A stretch of DNA of 8,935 bases, from positions 1 to 8,935 of the forward strand of contig JAAZNR010000126.1 of NCBI GenBank assembly GCA_012798155.1, read 5' to 3'. The translations under genes were made by a program, and so were the position numbers. The notes under the pieces were generated by a model that worked only from the letters and a program-made list of their open reading frames with translations, was not told where the DNA came from and ran no database searches. The stretch comes from Thermogutta sp. Its GTDB lineage: Bacteria; Planctomycetota; Planctomycetia; Pirellulales; Thermoguttaceae. Below, one piece after another: positions 1 to 6,311 of this stretch (positions within the stretch are counted from its first letter, which is position 1; every line of letters begins with the position of its first letter).

Positions 1-1
1 C

Positions 2-121
2 GATCGCGCGGCGGGCGGCGGTCCCGATCGCTCGGGCAGGGCGTGGCCCTGGTGGATCGCGGCCGTCGTTGCGGCGGCCCTGGTGATCGGGGTTATTACC
101 GTCGCGGCCTATCGCAGGTAG
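2..121 (+). CDS. Transmembrane segment ending in an amber codon (gene end, or detached N-terminal anchor of the NHL protein)
   Basis: The frame is open from the window edge to TAG at 119-121 and has no start codon inside the window. It reads a polar stretch (DRAAGGGPDRSGRA), then one hydrophobic helix of about 22 residues (WPWWIAAVVAAALVIG followed by VITVAA), then YRR and the stop. It could be the C-terminal tail anchor of an upstream gene. It could equally be the N-terminal membrane anchor of the NHL propeller downstream: the same frame continues past the TAG without another stop, with protein-like sequence (LRNPRQDAFPQSF) leading into the propeller. The basic residues before the helix would suit an N-in anchor with the propeller outside. 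I favour the second reading, which makes the TAG a nonsense mutation, a recoding site or a sequence error. The sequence alone cannot decide. Confidence 0.45.
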   Translation, partial: DRAAGGGPDRSGRAWPWWIAAVVAAALVIGVITVAAYRR

Positions 122-169
122 CTTCGCAATCCCCGGCAAGACGCCTTCCCCCAAAGCTTCAACTACTCC

Positions 170-1363
170 TTGGACGGCTATCGCCACGTTCCGGAAGAGG
201 AGGTAGCGTACCGCACGGTCGCCGCCTGGGATGTAGCCATGCCGCAACCCACCGCCCTGTTTGTAGACGAGACGGATACCGTTTGGATCGCCGGGGCCGA
301 CGGAATCGAGCGCTACTCAGAAGACGGGCGAAGCGCGGGAACCCTTGCCGTAAACGGACCGATTCGCTGCCTGGCCGTGGCCGACCTCCCCCTGCCCGGC
401 GGCCAAACGCGGCGGACCATCCTCTGCGGCTCCGGCAGCGAAGTCACCCTGTGGGACGAGGCGGGCAAACCGCTCGGCCGGTGGAACTCCTTCGGCGACA
501 AGGCCGTCATCACCTCCTTGGCCGTCGCGGAGGAGGGCGTTTTCGTCGCCGACGCGGGCAACCGCGTCATTCACTATGTGGATTTCCAGGGCGAATTCAT
601 CGGGCAACTGGCGCAGCGGGATCGCGAACGCGGCATCGTGGGCCTGGTCGTTCCCAGTCCTTACCTCGACGTCGCCTGGGGCAGCGACGGCCTGCTCCGC
701 GTGGTCAATCCGGGGGTGCATCGCGTGGAGTACTATCAGCCGTCGGGCGACCTGGAGTTTTTCTGGGGCAAGGCGGGCTTGCAAAAGGACGGCTTTTGCG
801 GCTGCTGCAACCCCGCCCATATCGCCCTCTTGCCCGACGGATCGACCGTGACCTTGGAAAAGGCCCTGCTGAGGGTCAAGGTCTTTTCGCCGCAGGGGGA
901 GTTTCGCTGCTGGGTGGCCGGCCCCGACTTCTTCGGCGACGCCGAATCCATGGCCACGGAGACCCGCGACGACGAACGGACTCCGGTGCCCGATCTGGCG
1001 GTCGATTCTCGCGGCAGGATCGTCCTGCTGGATTGCGGCCGGCGGAAGGTCTTCGTGCTCGAGCCGAAGACTGCCGCCGACGTATCGGCAACGGAGCGGA
1101 ACGAGACCGCGGCGGAGTCCGGCGCAGCCGCGCCCGGGCAAGCCGAATCGGCGGCCGGGTTCGCCGAATCGGCGGCGGAGAAAGGCGAAGCTGAGTCTGG
1201 GTTCGTCGAAACGGCCGAGAAGAAACGCGATGCGGCGTCCGAGAAAGCTGAAGCGGTGCCCAAGAAACCCGAAGCCGTGCCCAAGAAAGCTGAAGCGGTG
1301 GCCGAGAAAGCCGAAGCGCCGCCCGAGAAAGCAGAAGCCGCGTCCGAGAAAGCAGCCCCCTGA
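170..1363 (+). CDS. NHL-repeat beta-propeller protein with repetitive charged C-terminal tail
   Basis: The first annotatable start is TTG at 170 (397 codons). It has no ribosome binding site, and the frame looks coding back to 122, so the true N-terminus probably lies upstream of the amber codon at 119-121. Residues about 22-300 form a propeller with blade-like repeats: ALFVDETDTVWIAG, SLAVAEEGVFVADAGNRV, DVAWGSDGLLRVVNPG, HIALLPDGSTVTLE and DLAVDSRGRIVLLD. Between blades lies FCGCCNP, with C210, C212 and C213, a possible metal or thiol site. Residues about 301-397 are low-complexity and rich in Ala, Glu and Lys; the last 40 are 7-residue repeats of the EKAEAVP type. NHL propellers generally bind ligands or partners rather than catalyse. 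If the upstream helix belongs to it, the propeller is extracytoplasmic and sits beside the exported iron-sulfur proteins of the next genes, suggesting a scaffold or sensor role. The precise function is unknown. Confidence 0.85.
   Translation: MDGYRHVPEEEVAYRTVAAWDVAMPQPTALFVDETDTVWIAGADGIERYSEDGRSAGTLAVNGPIRCLAVADLPLPGGQTRRTILCGSGSEVTLWDEAGKPLGRWNSFGDKAVITSLAVAEEGVFVADAGNRVIHYVDFQGEFIGQLAQRDRERGIVGLVVPSPYLDVAWGSDGLLRVVNPGVHRVEYYQPSGDLEFFWGKAGLQKDGFCGCCNPAHIALLPDGSTVTLEKALLRVKVFSPQGEFRCWVAGPDFFGDAESMATETRDDERTPVPDLAVDSRGRIVLLDCGRRKVFVLEPKTAADVSATERNETAAESGAAAPGQAESAAGFAESAAEKGEAESGFVETAEKKRDAASEKAEAVPKKPEAVPKKAEAVAEKAEAPPEKAEAASEKAAP
1241..1360 (+). repeat. 21-bp in-frame tandem repeat coding for 7-residue Lys/Glu/Ala units
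   Basis: Five full 21-bp units start at 1241, 1262, 1283, 1304 and 1325, and a 15-bp partial unit runs from 1346 to the stop codon. They encode EKAEAVP, KKPEAVP, KKAEAVA, EKAEAPP, EKAEAAS and EKAAP. Copies differ mainly at third codon positions and by GAG/AAG and GCN/CCN exchanges, so the reading frame is conserved. A looser repeat (AESAAGF, AESAAEK, AESGFVE) precedes it at about 1141-1215. The tail resembles the Lys/Ala/Pro-rich segments of proteins that span or bind the cell envelope, but no function can be assigned. Confidence 0.9.
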
Positions 1364-1410
1364 ATCGCGGCAGGTAGGCCGCGCGTTCCAGCAAGCGGAG
1401 ATCGAAGCCA

Positions 1411-1704
1411 ATGACGCTACCAATCTCGGGAACAGGCGGATGCGGCGGCGGCATCAGCGGTCGGCGTGCATGGCTCGTCGGCGCGGCGCGTTGGACCGCG
1501 GCGGCGTTGGCCGTCGGCGGCGGGGCGCTCCTCAGCCTGGGACGGCGGGGCGAGGCGACCGCCTGCCCGCGCCCGGCTTGTGCCCGCTGCGGCGCCCGCG
1601 CATCGTGCAGGCTCCCGGCGGCTCAAACCTATCGCAACCGGACGCGACGATCCGCGGGCCAAGACGTGATCGAAGCGAGCGGGAGCGGTTCCAAAGCGAC
1701 CTGA
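1411..1704 (+). CDS. Small Tat-signal protein with a four-cysteine motif
   Basis: ATG at 1411 is preceded by GGAG at 1397-1400, a usable but distant ribosome binding site. The 97 residues begin with a glycine-rich n-region, then a twin-arginine motif (GRRAWLVGA, R18-R19) and a hydrophobic h-region (TAAALAVGGGALLSL) to about residue 43. The mature part contains C52, C57, C60 and C66 (CPRPACARC, then C66), spaced C-x4-C-x2-C-x5-C, followed by a basic, disordered-looking tail. Tat export of so small a protein implies folding or cofactor insertion before export, or export with a partner. The four cysteines could hold one iron-sulfur cluster or a zinc ion. It lies 47 bases after the NHL gene and 65 before the Tat ferredoxin, so it is probably a co-exported subunit or maturation factor for them. 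I recall comparable short proteins in planctomycete iron-sulfur clusters but know no name for the family. Confidence 0.7.
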   Translation: MTLPISGTGGCGGGISGRRAWLVGAARWTAAALAVGGGALLSLGRRGEATACPRPACARCGARASCRLPAAQTYRNRTRRSAGQDVIEASGSGSKAT

Positions 1705-1760
1705 CCCGGCCCTGAATGCGGCGCACGAGTGGCGGTTGGGGCGAAAACCGGCGTTGTTCG

Positions 1761-1765
1761 AGGTG
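1761..1765 (+). promoter_or_regulatory. Ribosome binding site (AGGTG) fixing the ferredoxin start at ATG 1770
   Basis: AGGTG lies four bases before ATG 1770. It favours this codon over the in-frame ATG at 1716, which has no such site and would add 18 residues (beginning MRRTSGGWGENRR) ahead of a complete Tat signal. Confidence 0.5.
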
Positions 1766-1769
1766 CATC

Positions 1770-2342
1770 ATGGCAAGTCCCGGCAAAGGCGTATCGCGGC
1801 GGGAGATCCTCCGCGATGGATTGCAGATGGCGGCCCTGGTGGGGGCGGGCGGCCTGGGCGGATACCTCCTGGGCAACCACGGGCAGGGCGATGATATGCT
1901 CTGGCAGATCGACCCCTACAAGTGCATCGCGTGCGGGAACTGCGGCACGCACTGCGTCCTGCAGGATTCGGCCGTCAAATGCGTCAATGACTTTTCCATG
2001 TGCGGCTATTGCGACCTGTGCACGGGCTACTTTCCCCCGGAACCGGCCGCCCTGAATACCGCGGCCGAAAACCAGCTTTGCCCGACGGGGGCCATCGTCC
2101 GCCGGGCCGTGGAAGAGCCTTATTACGAGTACACCATCGACGAGGATTTGTGCATCGCCTGCGGCAAGTGCGTGGTCGGTTGCGCCGCCTTCGGCAACGC
2201 CTCGCTGTACCTGCAAGTGCGGCACGATCGTTGCGTCAATTGCCACCAGTGCTCGATTGCGATTGCCTGCCCCTCGCAGGCCTTCGTCCGCGTGCCGGGT
2301 TCCCAGCCGTACTTGCTGAAACAGCGCATCCGGCCGAAATAG
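1770..2342 (+). CDS. Tat-exported ferredoxin-type protein with multiple [4Fe-4S] clusters (NapG-like)
   Basis: The 190-residue product starts at ATG 1770. The twin-arginine motif SRREILRDG (residues 9-17) and the hydrophobic stretch MAALVGAGGLGGYLLG (20-35) indicate Tat export; without a clear cleavage site it may stay anchored. Seventeen cysteines follow. Group one is CIACGNCGTHC (52, 55, 58, 62) with C71. Group two is CGYCDLC (78, 81, 84) with C104 in LCPTGAI. Group three is CIACGKCVVGC (128, 131, 134, 138). Group four is CVNCHQC (155, 158, 161) with C167 in ACPSQAF. This fits four [4Fe-4S] clusters with one spare cysteine. NapG-type proteins carry electrons between a membrane ferredoxin (NapH) and a periplasmic enzyme. 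The next gene is NapH-like, so the two probably form one relay. The terminal donor or acceptor is not visible here, and no nitrate reductase is encoded in the window. Confidence 0.88.
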   Translation: MASPGKGVSRREILRDGLQMAALVGAGGLGGYLLGNHGQGDDMLWQIDPYKCIACGNCGTHCVLQDSAVKCVNDFSMCGYCDLCTGYFPPEPAALNTAAENQLCPTGAIVRRAVEEPYYEYTIDEDLCIACGKCVVGCAAFGNASLYLQVRHDRCVNCHQCSIAIACPSQAFVRVPGSQPYLLKQRIRPK

Positions 2343-2599
2343 CCTGCGATGAAGGCCGGGGACGGCCGCCCCGCGCGGCCGGAAGTGTTCGTGAGGCCGA
2401 CTATCACGACCAGCGCGGCGGTGACGCCGGCGGAGATTTCGGGGTCCTTATGCCATTACCAGATTCCCAGCGATGGAGCCGATGCCGACCGACCGAGGGC
2501 GAAGCGATCCGCGGGCTTCCAAGCGGGGCCGCGGAACGGCATTGCCATGAGGCGGCCGGCGATTCCTTGCGCTCCCCAGTCCGGCCTCCGCGGGCACGC
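2343..2599 (+). other. Spacer between the two iron-sulfur genes; no supported gene
   Basis: No ribosome binding site, hairpin or recognised protein is evident. An open frame from ATG 2349 to TGA 2624 (91 codons, beginning MKAGDGRPARPEVFV) has codon third positions about as GC-rich as real genes here. It lacks a binding site, has no recognisable domain, and overlaps the next gene's signal peptide in another frame. The downstream gene's own frame is also open here, but its third positions between 2450 and 2600 are clearly poorer in G+C than in the body of the gene. The stretch may hold a decayed gene or only a leader. Confidence 0.4.
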
Positions 2600-3967
2600 T
2601 TGCGGACCGCGGCGATGGTCCTGACGCTCGCGGCGTTGCCGCTTTTGTGCGGCGGATCGGCGTCGGGAGAGGAGCGTTTTCCTCCGCCCGACTTCACCTA
2701 CCACAAAATGCCCGAGACGCCCGTCCCGCCTCCCCCTTCGCCGCTTTGGGAGTACGCCGACACGGCGGCGCTCTTGGCGGCTTTGGCGCTGGCGACCTAC
2801 TTGGCGCTGGGCCGGCGCTCGCGGAACGGACTCTTGATCCTGGCCGCGGTCAGCCTGCTGTGGTTCGGATTCCGACGCGAAGGCTGCGTCTGCTCGATCG
2901 GGGCGATTCAGGACGTCGCCGAAGCGGTGTTCAACGCCCATCGCGCCGTGCCCGGCACCGTCATCGTCTTCTTCACGCTGCCGATCGTCTTCGCCCTGTT
3001 TTTCGGTCGCGTCTTCTGCGCGGCGGTGTGCCCGTTGGGGGCGATCCAAGAGCTGGCGGCCATCCGCCCGCAACGCATCCCCCTTTGGCTGGAGCATACG
3101 CTGGGGATCGTGCCCTGGGTCTACCTGGGAGTGGCCGTGCTCTACGCGGCCGGCGGCACGGCCTACGTGATCTGCGAGTACGACCCCTTCGTGGCCTTTT
3201 TCCGGCGGTCGGGGGCGGCGTCGATGCTGATTTTCGGGGCCTGCCTTCTCGTGATCGGGATATTCATCGGCCGGCCGTATTGCCGCTTCCTTTGCCCCTA
3301 CGGCGCGATCTTGGGTCTGGCCTCCAAACTCGCGCGGTGGCACGTGCGGATTCCGCCCACCAATTGCATTCGCTGCCGGCTCTGCGAGGAGGCCTGCCCC
3401 TACGGGGCGATCGTGTCTCCGCCGGCCCCGCTTGCACCGGCCGAGCGGCGCAAGGCCCGGCGAAGGCTGGCCCTGTTCCTGGCCGCGGTCCCCGTGTGGA
3501 TCGCCTTGGGGGCGGTTGTCGGCCGGATGACCCACGCGACCTTGGCCCGCATGGACTACCAGGTGCGTCTGGCGGGATGGCTTGCCGCGGAGAAGGACAT
3601 CGACCCCAATGACAAATTGGCCCTGGACGCGGTGAGGGCCTTTCGCAACACCGGACAAAGCCCCGCTGAGGTCTTCTCGGCGGCGGCCGCGCGATTGGAG
3701 ACGTTTCGCACGGGCGCCACGCTGCTGGGTGCCTGGATCGGTCTGGTCGTGGGGCTGAAGTTGACGCAGCTTTGTACCCGGACGCCCCGCGACGATTATC
3801 ACCCCGATCCCCGCCGTTGCGTGGCCTGCGGCAGGTGCTTCTGGTACTGCCCGGAGGAGCAGGTCCGCCGCGGCTGGATACAGAGCGTGGAGGCGGTGTT
3901 GCCCCAGGGGACGCCGGTCCCCTTGAACACGGTTGCCCGGCGAGACTCGCCCGGCGAGAAAACCTAG
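2600..3967 (+). CDS. NapH/NosR-like polytopic membrane ferredoxin (4Fe-4S binding protein)
   Basis: The start is uncertain. I give TTG 2600 (455 residues) because it leaves a short arginine-containing signal peptide, MRTAAMVLTLAALPLLCGG, as expected for the family. ATG 2615 removes the n-region charge; TTG 2567 and ATG 2450 give longer, less coding-like N-termini. None has a good ribosome binding site. After a proline-rich loop come membrane helices near residues 52-70, 76-91, 118-139, 165-184, 207-224, 290-308 and 373-388. Conserved motifs are GCVCSIGAIQ (C96, C98), FCAAVCPLG (C140, C144), YCRFLCPYG (C228, C232), a [4Fe-4S] site CIRCRLCEEACPYG (256-269) and a second at the C-terminus, CVACGRCFWYC (407-417). 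The two CxxxCP motifs plus ferredoxin sites are typical of NapH/NosR proteins, which exchange electrons with the quinone pool. A soluble region (about 309-370) lies between the last two helices. It is the likely membrane partner of the Tat ferredoxin upstream. Confidence 0.88.
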   Translation: MRTAAMVLTLAALPLLCGGSASGEERFPPPDFTYHKMPETPVPPPPSPLWEYADTAALLAALALATYLALGRRSRNGLLILAAVSLLWFGFRREGCVCSIGAIQDVAEAVFNAHRAVPGTVIVFFTLPIVFALFFGRVFCAAVCPLGAIQELAAIRPQRIPLWLEHTLGIVPWVYLGVAVLYAAGGTAYVICEYDPFVAFFRRSGAASMLIFGACLLVIGIFIGRPYCRFLCPYGAILGLASKLARWHVRIPPTNCIRCRLCEEACPYGAIVSPPAPLAPAERRKARRRLALFLAAVPVWIALGAVVGRMTHATLARMDYQVRLAGWLAAEKDIDPNDKLALDAVRAFRNTGQSPAEVFSAAAARLETFRTGATLLGAWIGLVVGLKLTQLCTRTPRDDYHPDPRRCVACGRCFWYCPEEQVRRGWIQSVEAVLPQGTPVPLNTVARRDSPGEKT

Positions 3968-4050
3968 CGTCCAGGGCGGGCGGCCGGGAGGCGGAGGAAA
4001 CGCGGGGCGATCGCGGGTCGGGCACCGGCGAAAGACGAGCTTCGGCAAGC

Positions 4051-4078
4051 AAGGACCAAGCAAGAAGGACCAAGCAAG
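4051..4078 (+). repeat. Perfect 14-bp tandem duplication
   Basis: The unit AAGGACCAAGCAAG occurs at 4051-4064 and again at 4065-4078 without mismatch, flanked by partial matches (GCAAGC before, GAC after). It lies in the noncoding spacer. No dyad symmetry was seen, so it is probably a replication-slippage product rather than an operator. Confidence 0.85.
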
Positions 4079-4123
4079 GACGTCCAGGACGCGGCGCGAG
4101 AGGTTCCAGCATCCGATGAGATC

Positions 4124-4214
4124 GAAATCATGACCTTGGCAGAGGCAAAGAGGTCCATGCTGAAGTAGTCCAGCCCGGACAAGAGAGAGAAATCATGACG
4201 TTGGCAGAGGGAAA
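4124..4214 (+). repeat. Direct repeat duplicating the start-codon region of the PQQ-propeller gene
   Basis: Bases 4124-4149 and 4189-4214 match at 24 of 26 positions, offset by 65 bases. Each copy contains GAAATCATGAC followed by TTGGCAGAGG. The second holds the gene's ATG (4195). The first holds a decoy ATG (4130) that opens a 12-codon frame, MTLAEAKRSMLK, ending at TAG 4166-4168; the real protein begins MTLAEGNRG. The decoy is out of frame with the gene. Confidence 0.9.
4183..4189 (+). promoter_or_regulatory. Purine-rich ribosome binding region (GAGAGAG) before ATG 4195
   Basis: GAGAGAG lies five bases before ATG 4195. The duplicated upstream ATG at 4130 has only GAG in the matching place, so the downstream copy should be the stronger start. 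Confidence 0.45.
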
Positions 4215-6258
4215 CAGGGGAGAGCGGGTCGGGGACGCGGCCGGCGGGCTTCCGCCCGGAGCAAGCGGGCCGCGGGAGGGCTTCGTCGCGGCCTATCGCA
4301 CGGCCGTCGTCTCGGGCGTCTTTTGCGCCGTGGTGGCGGCGGTGCTGCTGGTCCATTACGCGATCCGCCCCCCGGTGGACCCCTTGGACAACCCCCAGTT
4401 CGTCGCCCTGCAAAAGCAGGCCGTCGCCCAGCCCCGCAACGAGGCCCTCAAGGAGCGCGTGCGGGAGCTGGACCTGCGCCTGCGGCGGGAATACTTTCGG
4501 GATCGGCGGTTTCGGGAGTGGGGGGCCTGGCTGCTGATCGGCGGCGGATTGACGTTCGTGGCGGCGGCCAAGATCGCGTCTTCCCTCCGCCGGCCGCTGC
4601 CCCACCCCACCGGCTCGGACATCCTCGACGAGCTGCATGAGCGGAACGCCGCGCTCGCCCGACTCGGCGTGGGCGGTCTGGCGGCGTTGCTCCTGATCTC
4701 GGGTATCGCGCTGTCGTGGTACGGCCGCGGCGTCGAGCGGCAATTGGCGGATGCCCCGGCCGGAATCCGCGGCCAAGGCCCGGCGGTCGCCGCGCTCCGG
4801 ACGGGTCAAGCCTCCGCTCGTACCGCCCCGGAAGGAATGCCGGCCGGCGGTGCTCCAGCGGCGGAAGGGAATGCGGGGCAGGGGACAGCGGCCCAAGGGA
4901 CTGCGACCCAAGGGGCGGCAGCGGAGGGGACAACGGCCCAGCGCACGGGGGCGGAAGCGACGCCGGGCCAAGGAACAGGGGTACAGGGGACGGGCGCTGC
5001 GTCGCCGGGCGCTGCCTCATCGGGTACGGTGCCAACCCCGGCCGGCGGCGGGGAAGACTGCGCCCCCCCCGAAGAATATGCCCGATTCTGGCCGCGGTTT
5101 CGCGGACCGGACGGCTCCGGCATCTCCGCCCACGACGACGTTCCCACGGTGTGGAACGCCGAGACGGGCGAGAACATCGCCTGGAAATCGCCCGTCCCTC
5201 TGCCGGGAAACAACTCGCCCGTGGTCTGGGAAGACAAGGTCTTCGTGACGGGTGCCGACAAGGATCGCCGCGTGGTCTATTGTTTCCAGGCCGCGACCGG
5301 CGAGAAAGTGTGGGAATGCGAGGTCCCCGGGACCCCGGAGAGCACCGCCGCACCGCCCAAGGTCCTGGCCGATACCGGTTTGGCCGCGCCGACCGTCGCC
5401 ACGGACGGCCGCCGCGTGTACGCCGTCTTCGCCAACGGGGACGTGGGGGCCGTCGATTTGGCGGGCAAGCTCATTTGGCATAAGAGCCTGGGCATTCCGG
5501 AAAACATCTACGGCCACGCAAGTTCGCTTTGCACGTACCACGATCGGGTCATCGTGCAGTTCGATCAAGGCTCGCCCGACGACGACCTGTCGAAGCTCTA
5601 CGCCTTCGACGGCAAGACGGGCCACGTGGTTTGGGAAGTGTCCAGGCAAACCGCCAATTCCTGGACCACCCCGATCATCTTCCACGACGGCCGGCGCGAG
5701 CAGTTGATCACCGTCGCCGACCCGTTCGTGATCTCCTACCATCCCGCCGACGGCAAGGAATGGTGGCGCTTCGAGGGGACCACCGGGGACTGCGGGCCGT
5801 CGCCCATCTTTCACGGCGGATTGGTCGTGGCCGGCGGCGAGTACTCCTATTACATGTACGGCATCCGAGCCGACGGCGAAGGCGACGTCACCAAGACGCA
5901 TTTGGCATGGGAATTGGAGGAAGGCCTGCCCGACACGTGCAGCCCCCTGGCCGTGGAAACCCGGCTGATCCTGCTTTCGGCCTCGGCCGTCATGACTTGT
6001 TACAATTCGGAGACGGGCGAGAAACTGTGGGAGCACGAATTCCCCGAGGATATGTTCACCGCGTCGCCCGGCTGGGCCGGCGGCAAAATCTACCTCTTCG
6101 CCAACGCGGGTAAATGTTACGTCGGCACCGTGTCCGACGAGGGCTTCCAAATCGAGCACGAGAACTCGCTGGGCGAGGAGTGCGTGACCAGTCCCGCCTT
6201 TCAACCCGGCTGCATTTTCATCCGAGGCAAGCAACATCTGATTCGTATCGGCCGATGA
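4195..6258 (+). CDS. Membrane-anchored PQQ-repeat (BamB-like) beta-propeller protein
   Basis: The 687-residue product has three predicted membrane helices: about 36-57 (VVSGVFCAVVAAVLLVHY), 109-128 and 156-176. Between the first two lies a charged, probably helical loop (about 70-108, with ELDLRLRREYFRDRRFREW). By the positive-inside rule the N-terminus is cytoplasmic, and everything after helix 3 is extracytoplasmic. Residues about 185-287 are a low-complexity Ala/Gly/Gln/Thr linker. From WPRFRGPDGSG (about 299) to the end is a propeller of PQQ-type blades, recognisable by repeats such as VYCFQAATGEKVWE, LYAFDGKTGHVVWE and MTCYNSETGEKLWEHE. These are BamB-like structural repeats; I see no sign of PQQ-dependent dehydrogenase catalysis. 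Placed between a membrane ferredoxin and a diaphorase gene, it may be a scaffold or partner of an envelope electron-transfer complex. That role is inference. Confidence 0.88.
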   Translation: MTLAEGNRGERVGDAAGGLPPGASGPREGFVAAYRTAVVSGVFCAVVAAVLLVHYAIRPPVDPLDNPQFVALQKQAVAQPRNEALKERVRELDLRLRREYFRDRRFREWGAWLLIGGGLTFVAAAKIASSLRRPLPHPTGSDILDELHERNAALARLGVGGLAALLLISGIALSWYGRGVERQLADAPAGIRGQGPAVAALRTGQASARTAPEGMPAGGAPAAEGNAGQGTAAQGTATQGAAAEGTTAQRTGAEATPGQGTGVQGTGAASPGAASSGTVPTPAGGGEDCAPPEEYARFWPRFRGPDGSGISAHDDVPTVWNAETGENIAWKSPVPLPGNNSPVVWEDKVFVTGADKDRRVVYCFQAATGEKVWECEVPGTPESTAAPPKVLADTGLAAPTVATDGRRVYAVFANGDVGAVDLAGKLIWHKSLGIPENIYGHASSLCTYHDRVIVQFDQGSPDDDLSKLYAFDGKTGHVVWEVSRQTANSWTTPIIFHDGRREQLITVADPFVISYHPADGKEWWRFEGTTGDCGPSPIFHGGLVVAGGEYSYYMYGIRADGEGDVTKTHLAWELEEGLPDTCSPLAVETRLILLSASAVMTCYNSETGEKLWEHEFPEDMFTASPGWAGGKIYLFANAGKCYVGTVSDEGFQIEHENSLGEECVTSPAFQPGCIFIRGKQHLIRIGR
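4882..5001 (+). repeat. 15-bp degenerate in-frame repeat coding for a 5-residue linker
   Basis: Eight consecutive 15-bp units from 4882 encode GTAAQ, GTATQ, GAAAE, GTTAQ, RTGAE, ATPGQ, GTGVQ and GTGAA. They form the flexible linker between the third membrane helix and the propeller. The repeat is imperfect but keeps the frame. Confidence 0.8.
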
Positions 6259-6311
6259 TCGCCGGCCCGGCGCTGAGTCGTAGTCGGCGGAACGACTGTG
6301 GAAATCACCCT

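Larger units (their letters stand above)
3968..4194 (+). other. Spacer before the PQQ-propeller gene, with two kinds of direct repeat
   Basis: This 227-base stretch holds no supported gene. It contains a perfect 14-bp tandem duplication (4051-4078) and an extra copy of the next gene's start region (4124-4149). No convincing promoter or terminator hairpin was found by eye. Confidence 0.6.

Noticed and set aside
43..1194. 383-codon frame on the + strand overlapping the NHL gene
   Set aside because: Its translation is rich in Arg, Gly and Pro with no domain, as expected for a shadow of a GC-rich gene. The overlapping frame has clear NHL blades.
1716..1769. Upstream ATG extension of the Tat ferredoxin
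   Set aside because: It would add 18 residues in front of a complete Tat signal, and AGGTG at 1761-1765 points to ATG 1770.
2456..4063. 535-codon frame on the - strand opposite the NapH-like gene
   Set aside because: Low-complexity Arg/Gly/Pro-rich translation, antisense to a gene with several cysteine motifs and membrane helices.
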